From: Pseudomonadota bacterium
GTDB taxonomy: Bacteria > Pseudomonadota > Alphaproteobacteria > Rhizobiales > Rhizobiaceae
Assembly: GCA_023451735.1 (NCBI GenBank)
Contig: JAEXYH010000015.1
Coordinates: 71,784-135,783 of the forward strand
DNA length: 64,000 nt
Reading direction: 5' to 3'
Shown: piece after piece, positions 32,476 through 41,261 of the stretch
Layout: every line of letters begins with the position of its first letter
Position numbering within the stretch: position 1 is the first letter of the stretch
Made by a program: the position numbers and the translations under genes
The notes under the pieces: generated by a model
What the model was told of the DNA's origin: nothing
Database searches by the model: none
Seen by the model: only the letters and a program-made list of their open reading frames with translations

Positions 32476-34869
32476 TTACGGCAGGATTCGCGCGGTGCCT
32501 CGCGCTTCGCCTATCGAGCGCCGTAGAACGCGCGACAGGAGTTCAACGGAATACGGCTTCTGGACCAGTTCGAAGCCTTGATGAGCGTTCTCGGTGAGAA
32601 CGCTGCTGTAACCGCTGGTTAAAACGACAGGAAGCCCGGGATATCGGTCGCGTATGATTGTCGCGAGTTCGACACCGTTCATGCCGGGCATGATGACGTC
32701 AGAAAAGACAAGATCGAAGGCGAGCTCGTCGCGTGCCAGCAAAGCCAGCGCATCAGCCGCTGATGTCACCCATTCCGTCGCATACCCAAGATCCTGTAAC
32801 AACTCGGTCGAGAAGTTTCCAACGTCCTGATTGTCTTCGACGACCAATACGCGATTTCCGATCCCACCGAACGTCTCACTGCTTCCGGCAATGTCCGCTA
32901 TTGCGACGGACGGTGTTTCGGAGCGAGGCAAGTAGATCGTGAATGTTGCGCCCTCGCCCACCACACTCGTCACAACGACATCGCCGCCGGACTGTTTGGC
33001 AAAGCCAAAGACTTGGCTGAGGCCGAGGCCTGTACCTTTCCCGACCTCCTTGGTAGTGAAGAAGGGCTCGAAAATCGCTTGAAGGTGTTGCTCGGGAATT
33101 CCCCCGCCGCTATCCACTATCGAAACAGCGACGAAGTTTCCTTGCCGCGCGCCATGCGCGCGCACGGCCGGAATTTCGCCGACATGCTCCGCAGCGATGA
33201 TCAGCTGCCCTTCGCCACCCATTGCATCGCGTGCATTCACCGCGAGATTAACCATCGCAGTCTCGAACTGACCGACGTCAGCCAAGGCCAGCAAGGTTTC
33301 CGGGGGTCTCCGAACTTCGATCCGGATACGGGCGCCGACCAGCGGACGAACGAGGCTTGCAATGCTCTCAATCTGGTTGACGACATCGAATGTCACGGGA
33401 GCCAGCGGCTGCCGTCGTGCGAATGCCAGCAGTTGTGCCGTGAGTCTTGAGGCGCGATCCACAGTATCCGAGATGGCATCGACATATCGGCGACGCCTCT
33501 CATCGGGAAGTTCTCGTCGTCGGAGAAAATCTGTCGCTGAGCGAATGATGGTGAGGAGATTGTTGAAGTCGTGCGCCACACCGCCCGTCAATTGCCCGAC
33601 GGCCTCCATCTTCTGCGCCTGACGCAGTGCCTCTTCGTTCAAGCGCTGCTCGGTCGTATCAACCCCTTCTGCAAGCACTGCAGTCACACGACCGGTCTCG
33701 TCTGTCACCGGACGCAGCGCGAGATCGAGATGACGCCGACCGCTCGGAAGATTCAACTCCAATTCAGTCCGGGTGGAGGATCCGGCCGCCGCCTCACGGA
33801 AGGCTTTCTCTACCATTTCCGAGCTTTGCGGCGTATCACGGAACCAGAGCGTGGTCCAATACCGCTGGCCGACGACGTCCGAAAGCTGCGCCTTGCCAGC
33901 GACCAGCGCGGTCACATTGGCATAAACGACCCTACCATCCAGATCGAGCAACCCCTGATACTGGTTCGTCGTTTCGAGAATGGCGCGGAGCTGTGACTCT
34001 CGGTTACGAAGTTGACCGGTGCGCTGAGCGACCAAGCTTTCCAGCCGGTCATTGACGGCTCGGAGATCAATCTCAGCCTGCTTGGCAGCGGTGATGTCAT
34101 GAGCGACGCCTATGAAACCAATATGCCTGCCAGCGGGGTCCCATCGCGGTTGCGATTCCGACTTGATCCAACGGTACGCGCCATCGGAATGCCGATATCT
34201 TGCCTCAAGGACGAATGGGTTCAGCGAAGCCTCGCCTGCGATGCTTTCCTTCACGACCCGCGCGGCATCGTCCGGATGCAAGATCGCGCGCCAGTCAAAT
34301 GCCAATGCCTGCTCGTAGGGTAACCCGACAAAATCGACATAGGCCTGGTTCGCGAAGCTCCTCGTGCGATCAAGGCGGGTCACCCAGATTGGAACAGGCG
34401 CACTGTCGGCCATCAACCTGAACCGCTCTTCGCTCTCGCGCAGCATTTCCCGAGCAACAGTTCGCTCCGTTATGTCGATGTGCGCTCCCACCATACGGAC
34501 AGCGCGCCCATGCTCGTCACGGTCAATCCGCCCTTCGGCGGCAATCCACCGCACCTCGCCGTCGTTCGGACGAATGATCCGGTACTGCGAGGAATATCGA
34601 TGGGCCTGGCTACTCAGTACATCGAAGAATTGCTGCTCAGCACGATCGCGATCGTCAGGATGAAGACGCTGTGCCCAATCGTCATGGGTTTCGTTGACTG
34701 CCTCTGGACCTAGACCATGAATCTCCAGATACTCTGGCGAGCGCCGGTTACGCACGCCATCGATCAGGTCAATGACCACGCCGCCGACTTTTGCGATCCG
34801 CTGCGCCTCGGCAAGCTCGGCCTCGCGCTCTTTCAGCCAGCGTTCCGCCGCTGAAATGTCCTCACTCAT
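32476..34869 (-). CDS. PAS-rich hybrid sensor histidine kinase (second)
   Basis: 797 residues, cytosolic. An N-terminal coiled coil and three PAS modules (about 20-140, 145-265 and 295-410) with WRAILHPDD and PAC-type ends; HisKA with H433 (GGVAHDFNNLLTII); ATPase domain (NLAVNARDAMGGEG, GTGLGLSQVFGFAK); C-terminal receiver with D724 (LVFSDVIMPGMNG). Resembles the kinase at 24315-27215 in plan. It stands alone, with no adjacent regulator gene. Confidence 0.92.
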   Translation of the reverse strand: MSEDISAAERWLKEREAELAEAQRIAKVGGVVIDLIDGVRNRRSPEYLEIHGLGPEAVNETHDDWAQRLHPDDRDRAEQQFFDVLSSQAHRYSSQYRIIRPNDGEVRWIAAEGRIDRDEHGRAVRMVGAHIDITERTVAREMLRESEERFRLMADSAPVPIWVTRLDRTRSFANQAYVDFVGLPYEQALAFDWRAILHPDDAARVVKESIAGEASLNPFVLEARYRHSDGAYRWIKSESQPRWDPAGRHIGFIGVAHDITAAKQAEIDLRAVNDRLESLVAQRTGQLRNRESQLRAILETTNQYQGLLDLDGRVVYANVTALVAGKAQLSDVVGQRYWTTLWFRDTPQSSEMVEKAFREAAAGSSTRTELELNLPSGRRHLDLALRPVTDETGRVTAVLAEGVDTTEQRLNEEALRQAQKMEAVGQLTGGVAHDFNNLLTIIRSATDFLRRRELPDERRRRYVDAISDTVDRASRLTAQLLAFARRQPLAPVTFDVVNQIESIASLVRPLVGARIRIEVRRPPETLLALADVGQFETAMVNLAVNARDAMGGEGQLIIAAEHVGEIPAVRAHGARQGNFVAVSIVDSGGGIPEQHLQAIFEPFFTTKEVGKGTGLGLSQVFGFAKQSGGDVVVTSVVGEGATFTIYLPRSETPSVAIADIAGSSETFGGIGNRVLVVEDNQDVGNFSTELLQDLGYATEWVTSAADALALLARDELAFDLVFSDVIMPGMNGVELATIIRDRYPGLPVVLTSGYSSVLTENAHQGFELVQKPYSVELLSRVLRRSIGEARGTARILP

Positions 34870-35102
34870 CCCGCCACCTGCTCGCTCTGCCCGCCGAGCC
34901 TAGCGCATCACCGCTGGTGTCTCCAGCAGCCAGTTCCCGCCAGACGGCCATATGTCGGGTACCAGACCAACACGGACCGGGTCCGGGCGCCCCCGGACAG
35001 ACGGCTCCGAAACACTATCGCTGCAGCACTTTATATCCGTTGATCGCCGCCGGCGATGTGCGCGTTAGCTTCGTATTTGCCTTCCCGCTTTAAGCGGCGG
35101 AG

Positions 35103-35357
35103 ATGACCTCACGCAGAGAAAGACGGTTTGAGCATCGGATGCGCCGAAGGACCTACGCTTGGGTGCATCTGCAGTCAGGAAGGATTCTTCAGCTTCCTGT
35201 GTTCGACGTGAGCGCGAATGGCCTTCGCGTGACCATCGGCGACAACTTCATTTCGCCGCTTGTGGATGTGCGCCTTATCCCAACAGACCCACCTCGACCA
35301 GCAAAGGTTGTCTGGTGCAGATGGGGCATGGCTGGGATTGAATTTCTAGAGCCTTAA
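35103..35357 (+). CDS. PilZ domain protein (single domain)
   Basis: 84 residues: MTSRRERRFEHRMRRRTYAW, then VFDVSANGLRVTIGD and VVWCRWGMAGIEFLEP. The RxxxR and D/NxSxxG signatures of the c-di-GMP-binding PilZ barrel are both there (R-rich start, DVSANG). Single-domain PilZ proteins often act as diguanylate effectors on motility or envelope traits. Confidence 0.82.
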   Translation: MTSRRERRFEHRMRRRTYAWVHLQSGRILQLPVFDVSANGLRVTIGDNFISPLVDVRLIPTDPPRPAKVVWCRWGMAGIEFLEP

Positions 35358-35379
35358 GCGCCGCTCGGTCAGCTCCGTC

Positions 35380-35712
35380 TCATCCGCGGTTACGACATGA
35401 ATAAGCCGCTTCGAGAGCCGCGCGTGCCAATTCCTCAAGGCGCCGTTGCGGAAAGTTCGTGCGCAATAGTGATTGAAAGCCGCCATCGTAGCCGGCCAGC
35501 ATTTCTGCCTGAATAGCTCGTGCGGCGGCGGAAATCTCCTCTTGGGAAATGTCGCCACTGGTTTCTGGCGGATCATTTCGATGGTGCTCTTGCGGGGGAA
35601 GTGCGACCACCGCATCCGCAAGAATGGTACCGAGCTTCACCTGCAAAGCTGCGAGGCCAATCAGCCTGCCCACCATCTCTTTGGCAACGTCGCTCACACC
35701 GTTTTTTCTCAC
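35380..35712 (-). CDS. Hypothetical protein, helical
   Basis: Up to 110 residues (MRKNGVSDVAKEMVGRLIGL, then DISQEEISAAARAIQAEML and RRLEELARAALEAAYSCRN). Strongly helical, no family known to me. An EcfG-like promoter (GGAAC-N16-GGTT) lies 18 bp upstream of this start, which supports the longer start. Confidence 0.6.
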   Translation of the reverse strand: MRKNGVSDVAKEMVGRLIGLAALQVKLGTILADAVVALPPQEHHRNDPPETSGDISQEEISAAARAIQAEMLAGYDGGFQSLLRTNFPQRRLEELARAALEAAYSCRNRG

Positions 35713-35729
35713 CCGTTATCCAGCACGGT

Positions 35730-35754
35730 AACCGGCCACTCGTGTTGGTGTTCC
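35730..35754 (-). promoter_or_regulatory. EcfG-like promoter
   Basis: Minus strand GGAAC-N16-GGTT, one mismatch, 18 bp before the start at 35712. Confidence 0.48.
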
Positions 35755-35943
35755 ACGCGGGACGTCCGGAGCTAAGGATTCACCCGAGCGCCCGCCAATA
35801 TCGAAATCGGTGCAACCTACTCGTTGCGGATAGGCATCCCCGATGCGCACGAAGAGAAGTGGCAATTCCCGTCAGAAACCTTCCCGATATCGCGGAGTTC
35901 ATCTGCAAAAGCGCGCCTCCCGGCTCGCCTAATGGAGAGCCTC

Positions 35944-37059
35944 ATGAGTCCGCGCCCGCCTATTCCGTTTACCCCCGACGTCGAACAGGTTTCACCGAAC
36001 GAGCAACAGACCATCGAAGGTCTCATCGATGCGTTCGACGTCATCCTTGAACGAACATCGCAGGATTACGGCCACGCCGTCAGATCGGTCCATGCCAAGG
36101 CGCACGGAATCCTGATCGGCGAAATGACGATCGATGACGGCCTCGCTCCTGAACTGGCGCAAGGACTCTTCGCGACGCCCCGCCGGCATCAGGTCGTGAT
36201 GCGGCTGTCCACAAATGCCGGCGATATCCTCCCAGACGATATCAGTTTGCCGCGCGGCTTGGCACTCAAGGTGCTTGATGTCCAGGGCGAGCGCCTGCCG
36301 GGCGCTGACGGCAAAACCCAGGATTTCGTCTTCGTGAATGGTCCCATCTTCCAGGCTCCAACGGCAGACAAGTTTCTTGGCAATCTGAAACTGCTGGCAA
36401 AGACCACCGACCGCCTTGAAGGCACCAAACAGACGCTATCCGCTATATTGCGCGGCGTAAGTTCGGCGCTCGGTGCTGTCGGCATCGAAAGCCCGGCGAT
36501 CAATTCGCTCGGCGGAGCCCCGAACGTCGATCCGCTCGGCGAAACCTATTACAGCGCCACGCCATTCCGATATGGCGGCTATATCGCGAAGTTTTCGATC
36601 GCTCCGGCCTCGCCGTCGCTAACCGCCCGCACCGGGAAGATCATCGATGCCTCCGATCGTCCCAACGCGATCCGCGAGATTGTACAGCAGGAGATGCGCG
36701 GCATCGACGGCATGTGGGAATTTCGTGTCCAGCTCTGCCGCGACATCGACAAGCAGCCGGTCGAGGATCCTACCGTTCGTTGGGACGAAGCCGAGGCGCC
36801 CTTCGCGCGCGTTGCGACGATACGGATCGGTCCCCAAGACAGCTGGGCGCCTGCCCTCGTTCAAGCAGTGGACGAAGACATGCGCTTCAGCGTTTGGACC
36901 GGCCTCGCTGCGCATCAGCCACTTGGCAATATCAACCGCGCACGCCGTGCGCCGTACCAGCACTCGGCCGAGTTTCGTGCCCGCTTCAATGGGTGCCCGG
37001 TTCACGAACCTGCAGCGTCGCCTGCAGTCGCTGCCACTTCGATTGTTCACCAGCCATGA
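35944..37059 (+). CDS. Catalase-related heme protein
   Basis: 371 residues starting MSPRPPIPFTPDVEQVSPNE. Segments HAKAHGILIGEMTID, VMRLSTNAGDILPDD and PRGLALKVLD correspond to the catalase heme fold (the His-containing region, then RFST and DxRGxAxK equivalents), with NGPIFQAPTADKFL in place of FFI. It is shorter than true catalase (about 480) and belongs to the catalase-related family that includes SrpA-like proteins. It overlaps the next gene by 4 bp (ATGA), so a joint function with the molybdoenzyme is suggested. Substrate unknown. Confidence 0.82.
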   Translation: MSPRPPIPFTPDVEQVSPNEQQTIEGLIDAFDVILERTSQDYGHAVRSVHAKAHGILIGEMTIDDGLAPELAQGLFATPRRHQVVMRLSTNAGDILPDDISLPRGLALKVLDVQGERLPGADGKTQDFVFVNGPIFQAPTADKFLGNLKLLAKTTDRLEGTKQTLSAILRGVSSALGAVGIESPAINSLGGAPNVDPLGETYYSATPFRYGGYIAKFSIAPASPSLTARTGKIIDASDRPNAIREIVQQEMRGIDGMWEFRVQLCRDIDKQPVEDPTVRWDEAEAPFARVATIRIGPQDSWAPALVQAVDEDMRFSVWTGLAAHQPLGNINRARRAPYQHSAEFRARFNGCPVHEPAASPAVAATSIVHQP

Positions 37060-39338
37060 ACGACGCCGGGCCCGACGAAATCAAGTATGACGGTCCTGCC
37101 GGCGGTTGGGGTTCGCTGCGCGGCATTGCCAGCGTATTCGGCAAGGAATGGGCGACGCCGGCCGCGCTGGAGACACTGGCACGCCAGAACAAGCCCGGCG
37201 GCTTCATGTGCGTATCTTGCGCATGGACCAAACCCGAACACCCGCACCCGCTGGAGTTCTGCGAGAACGGCGCAAAGGCAACGCTGTGGGAATTGACCTC
37301 GCGTCGCTGCGATCCCGATTTCTTCGCCGCGCATACCTTGGCCGAATTACGAACATGGAGCGACTATGAGCTAGAGCAGACTGGCCGTCTCACCCATCCC
37401 ATGCGCTTTGACCCGGCCAACGATAAATATGTGCCGGTCGAGTGGGAGGAAGCATTCGCAGCGATCGGCCGCGAGCTGAAGGCTCTCGCACCGAAATCGG
37501 CAGTTTTCTATGCGTCCGGCCGCGCCAGCTTGGAGACATCCTATCTCTATGCGCTATTCGCCCGGCTTTATGGCCATAACAATCTACCCGACAGTTCCAA
37601 CATGTGCCACGAGACCACGTCGGTAAGTCTCAAAAAGGTCATCGGCTCGCCAGTAGGCACCTGCACCCTCGACGACTTCAATGCTTGCGATGCGATCTTT
37701 TTCTTTGGACAGAATACCGGCTCGAACAGTCCGCGCTTCCTTCACACGCTCAAGGACGCTGTCGAGCGTGGTTGCAAGATCGTCACCTTCAATCCGGTGC
37801 GGGAGAAAGGCTTGATCGAATTCGTCGATCCGCAGAACCCGATCCAGATGACCATCGGCAAGCCGACGAAACTGTCGAGCCTGTATCTCCAGGTTCGGCC
37901 GGGCGGCGACATCGCGGCCATCATGGGCATGATCAAGCATGTGCTCGCGGCCGATGAACAGGCGATGGCATCAGGCGCACGCATGCTCGACGGCGACTTT
38001 ATCGCTGAACACACCCACGGCTTCGATGAATTCGTTGCGCAGGCACATCGCACCGAATGGGCAGATATTGAGCGCGAAGCCGGGCTTGATCGGGCCGATC
38101 TCGCTGCCGCTGCCGACATCTATTGCGAGGCCAAGAATGTGATCGCCATTTATGGCATGGGCGTTACCCAACACTTCCACGGCGCCGACACCATCGGAAT
38201 GCTGGTCAATCTGCTGATGCTGCGCGGAAATCTCGGCAGGCCCGGTGCAGGCATTTCGCCGGTGCGCGGTCATTCGAATGTGCAGGGCCAGCGAACCGTC
38301 GGCATCTCCGAGAAACCCGAACTCGTTCCGCTTGATCACCTCGAGCGGCGGTTTGCCTTCAAGGCGCCCCGCGACAAAGGGCGCAACACCGTCGAGACCT
38401 GCGAGGGCATCATCGATGGCAGCGTGCAAGCCTTCATCGGCTTGGGTGGCAATTTCTTGCGTGCCATTCCAGAACGCGAGCAGATGGAAGCGGCTTGGCC
38501 AAACATGCAGCTCACGGTCCAGATCGCCACCAAGCTGAACCGCAGCCATTTGGTCAATGGCCAGGCGGCCTATCTGCTGCCCTGCCTCGGCCGGTCGGAG
38601 ATCGATGAGCAGGCCTCTGGCCCGCAGACCGTCACAATGGAGGATTCGCTCAGCTGCATCCACGGCTCGCGGGGTCATCGCAGCCCGGCCAGCGATACGC
38701 TGCGCTCCGAACTCGCCATCGTCGCCGGCTTGGCAAAAGCGACATTGCAGCCAAACGACGCGGTGAGATGGGACGACTGGACCGCGGATTATGGGAAGGT
38801 CCGCGAACTGATTGAGGAAACTTATCCAGGCCAGTTCAAGCAGTTCAGCGCACGCATGTTCACACCCGGCGGCTTTTATCGCGGCAACAAGGTGCGCGAC
38901 CGCATCTGGCAGACGGAATCCGGAAAAGCCGAATTTACCCGGCCCACATCGCTGAGTTCGGTCGGTGTCGCCGATAAAGCCGGCCGCTTTCGGCTCATCA
39001 CCATGCGCTCCAACGACCAGTTCAACACGACGATCTACGGTCTATCTGACCGGCTACGCGGCATCGAGGGAACGCGCGACGTGCTGCTGATGTGCCGGGA
39101 AGACATCGCAGAACACGGCCTGCAGGCCGGCCAGCGCGTCACGCTGTTCTCCGATGCGGAAGACGGCGTCGCGCGCCGTCTCGATGGACTTGTGGTAACC
39201 GCCTTCGATCTCCCGCGCGGCTGTCTCGGCGCCTACTACCCCGAGGCCAATCCTCTCCTGCCGCTATGGTATCACGACCAACAGTCGAAGACGCCGGCTG
39301 CTAAGGGCATCCCAGTGCAGATCAAAGCGGAGCCTTAA
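37056..39338 (+). CDS. YdeP/FdhF-like molybdopterin oxidoreductase
   Basis: 760 residues starting MNDAGPDEIKYDGPAGGWGS. A YdeP-type bis-MGD enzyme: MCVSCAWTKPEHPHPLEFC near the N-terminus, the NMCHETTSVSLKKVIGSPVG segment, FGQNTGSNSPRFLHTL, GMGVTQHFHGADTIGMLVN, VRGHSNVQGQRTVGI and the C-terminal molydopterin dinucleotide-binding barrel (ITMRSNDQFNTTIYG). It lacks the four-cysteine Fe-S binding pattern of formate dehydrogenase. E. coli YdeP is linked to acid resistance, but the reaction is unknown. The 4-bp overlap with the catalase-related gene shows an operon. Confidence 0.88.
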   Translation: MNDAGPDEIKYDGPAGGWGSLRGIASVFGKEWATPAALETLARQNKPGGFMCVSCAWTKPEHPHPLEFCENGAKATLWELTSRRCDPDFFAAHTLAELRTWSDYELEQTGRLTHPMRFDPANDKYVPVEWEEAFAAIGRELKALAPKSAVFYASGRASLETSYLYALFARLYGHNNLPDSSNMCHETTSVSLKKVIGSPVGTCTLDDFNACDAIFFFGQNTGSNSPRFLHTLKDAVERGCKIVTFNPVREKGLIEFVDPQNPIQMTIGKPTKLSSLYLQVRPGGDIAAIMGMIKHVLAADEQAMASGARMLDGDFIAEHTHGFDEFVAQAHRTEWADIEREAGLDRADLAAAADIYCEAKNVIAIYGMGVTQHFHGADTIGMLVNLLMLRGNLGRPGAGISPVRGHSNVQGQRTVGISEKPELVPLDHLERRFAFKAPRDKGRNTVETCEGIIDGSVQAFIGLGGNFLRAIPEREQMEAAWPNMQLTVQIATKLNRSHLVNGQAAYLLPCLGRSEIDEQASGPQTVTMEDSLSCIHGSRGHRSPASDTLRSELAIVAGLAKATLQPNDAVRWDDWTADYGKVRELIEETYPGQFKQFSARMFTPGGFYRGNKVRDRIWQTESGKAEFTRPTSLSSVGVADKAGRFRLITMRSNDQFNTTIYGLSDRLRGIEGTRDVLLMCREDIAEHGLQAGQRVTLFSDAEDGVARRLDGLVVTAFDLPRGCLGAYYPEANPLLPLWYHDQQSKTPAAKGIPVQIKAEP

Positions 39339-39373
39339 GCCGCGCCGCATATCACCGCGGCAGCCCCCCGCTC

Positions 39374-39533
39374 TCAATAAGTGTTCGTCTCGCTCCACCT
39401 CTCGAGATCGGGTTTTTCCCATGGGATCCAACTGATCCTTCTCGAACGTCCCATTCCAAGGCTCATCGGTCTGGCTGGTTGGAGCTCGGCCGGTCTTTTG
39501 CCGGGGATCGTCATTTGGCATTTCTTTGCTCAT
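39374..39533 (-). pseudogene. Small conserved protein with an apparent single-base frameshift
   Basis: From ATG 39533 the product begins MSKEMPNDDPRQKTGRAPTS, then QTDEPWNGTFEKDQ. A second frame gives the expected ending WEKPDLERWSETNTY with a stop at 39374-39376. The 160-bp span is not a multiple of three, so one base has been gained, probably in the run around positions 39412-39440. The uninterrupted alternative frame continues well past the expected end. It could be a true mutation or a sequencing error. Confidence 0.55.
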
Positions 39534-39655
39534 AACTGCCCCCTTACGATCGCTTAGCAACAGGCTAACAGCCCTCGCTAAACACAGAGGCGCCGCTTTG
39601 GAAGGCGACGCCCATCATTTGTGCACTTCGAGCCGCGCACAGGCGAAACCGCCGA

Positions 39656-40084
39656 CTATAATTTTACATCAAATTCCTCGCGCCCCTTCCAGCAAGTCAG
39701 ACGCTTCGCTTTCACCCGGATGAGGACCAAGCCTGGCGTCTCAATCCCTTGTTCGAACCACTTGTCCAGGTCCGAATTCCAGTGCCGCTGAAAGGCAGCG
39801 TTATTGCGGACAAGATCTGCCTCACCTTCCACCGCAATATAGATCCCATCAGAGAAAATGCCCGCTTCCGAAGAAAAGCCGAGCGCGACTTTCGGATTTC
39901 CCTCGATATCGGAAATCACGCGCGCCGATTGCAGCGCAAAATAATATGAAGTGCCATCATAGGCGACGTCACCATTGTTGCTCATCGGACGATTTGCGAT
40001 CTGGCCACCCTCGGTGTGGGTCGAGAGGATCGCGATGTCGATTCCGGCCATGTCCTTCGCGATGTCGGCGAGCGACTTTGTCAT
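39656..40084 (-). CDS. Pyridoxamine 5'-phosphate oxidase-like general stress protein
   Basis: 142 residues with the split-barrel FMN-binding layout of general stress protein 26: IAILSTHTEGGQIANRPMSN, TSYYFALQSARVISDIEGNP, VALGFSSEAGIFSDGIYIAV and the C-terminal VKAKRLTCWKGREEF. Family members bind flavin and are stress-induced. An EcfG-like promoter lies 26 bp upstream. Confidence 0.87.
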   Translation of the reverse strand: MTKSLADIAKDMAGIDIAILSTHTEGGQIANRPMSNNGDVAYDGTSYYFALQSARVISDIEGNPKVALGFSSEAGIFSDGIYIAVEGEADLVRNNAAFQRHWNSDLDKWFEQGIETPGLVLIRVKAKRLTCWKGREEFDVKL

Positions 40085-40109
40085 TTGGCGTTCTCCATAA
40101 AGGATGGGA

Positions 40110-40134
40110 AACCGCGCGTGTCGAACAACGTTCC
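40110..40134 (-). promoter_or_regulatory. EcfG-like promoter for the PNPOx-like gene
   Basis: Minus strand GGAAC-N16-GGTT, one mismatch, 26 bp before the start at 40084. Confidence 0.5.
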
Positions 40135-40275
40135 GTTGTCACAATTTTGCCCGTCGAAGCTCGCCAACCAAGCGCCCGAATTGTGCTTGGCAGCGGCTCG
40201 GAACTTAGCCATCAACTGCACATTTCCCGATGCCGGTTCTGCAGCCGGTAGCCCCTTTTTTGAAGGAATACCGGG

Positions 40276-40809
40276 ATGAAAACGCTCGCCATTGCCACGG
40301 CCGCATTGCTGACGATCACCATTGGCACTGCGTCGGCTCAATCAGTCGGTGAAAAAACCGGCGTCAATTCGGTCCTCGGGATTGCCCCGACCACAGCTGA
40401 CTTTGTCAAGGAAGCGGCGCTGAGCGATCTGACCGAGATCGCGACAAGCAAGCTTGCCCAGGAGCGCGGCGACGCCGACGCAAAGACATTCGCAGCGCAG
40501 ATGGTCACCGATCACACAAAAACCTCCGAAGAATTGAAAGCGCTCGTCTCCGGCGGCGTGAAAGCCGAGCTCCCCGCCGCGCTGGACGACGCTCACCAGA
40601 AGAAGGTCGATAAACTAAAAGATGCCAAGCCCGAAGATTTCACGGCCGATTATGCCTCGATGCAAGTCAGCGCGCACAAAGACGCAGTGTCGCTGTTCGA
40701 ACGCTATGCTAAGGGCGGCGAGGATGCGAAGCTGAAGGACTGGGCCGGTAAAACACTTCCCCATCTGCAGCATCACCTCGAAATGGCGCAGAACTTGAAC
40801 AAGAAGTAG
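40276..40809 (+). CDS. DUF4142 periplasmic protein
   Basis: 177 residues: signal peptide MKTLAIATAALLTITIGTASA, then the DUF4142 helical bundle (TADFVKEAALSDLTEIATSK, QMVTDHTKTSEELKALVS, LPHLQHHLEMAQNLNKK). This ferritin-like helical fold is common in stress-related exported proteins of Bradyrhizobium, but the metal-binding role is uncertain. AAGGAA lies 6 bp before the ATG. Ended by a strong terminator. Confidence 0.87.
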   Translation: MKTLAIATAALLTITIGTASAQSVGEKTGVNSVLGIAPTTADFVKEAALSDLTEIATSKLAQERGDADAKTFAAQMVTDHTKTSEELKALVSGGVKAELPAALDDAHQKKVDKLKDAKPEDFTADYASMQVSAHKDAVSLFERYAKGGEDAKLKDWAGKTLPHLQHHLEMAQNLNKK

Positions 40810-40821
40810 CACACGTGGCAA

Positions 40822-40855
40822 AAAGGAGGTCTGTTCTGTAGAACAGGCCTCCTTT
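40822..40855 (+). terminator. Hairpin terminator after the DUF4142 gene
   Basis: Stem of 15 bp with one G-T pair, AAAGGAGGTCTGTTC / GAACAGGCCTCCTTT, loop TGTA, ending in TTT. Confidence 0.8.
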
Positions 40856-40909
40856 ATGACGACCGTTTAACTTTGCATCAAGGCGGCGGCGCAAGACCAG
40901 AGCCATTGG

Positions 40910-41083
40910 TTATTCGGGCATCGGCTCTGGTGACTGCGGCGCGGCCTCGTTTCCCGGCTCATCTGCTTCAAGTTCGCTTTTGGCCTGATGCCAGAACTCC
41001 TCGTGCCGCCCCTCCGGCCGCCCCGCCTTTTCCCAGAGACCATGCGCGTACTCTCGAATTTGATCCTCGGAATATTTCGGCAT
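40910..41083 (-). CDS. DUF2934 family small protein
   Basis: 57 residues, MPKYSEDQIREYAHGLWEKA then GRPEGRHEEFWHQAKSELE. The pattern IrExAhxLWExAGRPEGRxxEFWxxAExEL is the DUF2934 signature. Uncharacterised, common in rhizobia. An EcfG-like promoter lies 23 bp upstream. Confidence 0.86.
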   Translation of the reverse strand: MPKYSEDQIREYAHGLWEKAGRPEGRHEEFWHQAKSELEADEPGNEAAPQSPEPMPE

Positions 41084-41105
41084 GACGTCCTCCTTGAAGC
41101 CGAGC

Positions 41106-41130
41106 AACCTGCAAGGCGCAAAAGCGTTCC
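41106..41130 (-). promoter_or_regulatory. EcfG-like promoter for the DUF2934 gene
   Basis: Minus strand GGAAC-N16-GGTT, one mismatch, 23 bp before the start at 41083. Confidence 0.5.
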
Positions 41131-41261
41131 CCATAGTCATTCAACGAGCGAAAGGGATTGGGCGTTATCCATCGCTTGCGGAACCAATTCACATTGTGGT
41201 TGTCATAACTGCGGCCGAGCAATCCGCCGGCCTTTTCTCACGAAAATGATTGCTCGTACGA

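Noticed and set aside
36714..37055. Possible N-terminal extension of the YdeP-like protein
   Set aside because: This part overlaps catalase-related coding sequence; the family starts at MNDAGPDEIKYDG (37056).
40252..40276. EcfG promoter for the DUF4142 gene
   Set aside because: The only nearby GGAAC (40211-40215) is followed at N16 by CATT, two mismatches from CGTT, so it is not called.
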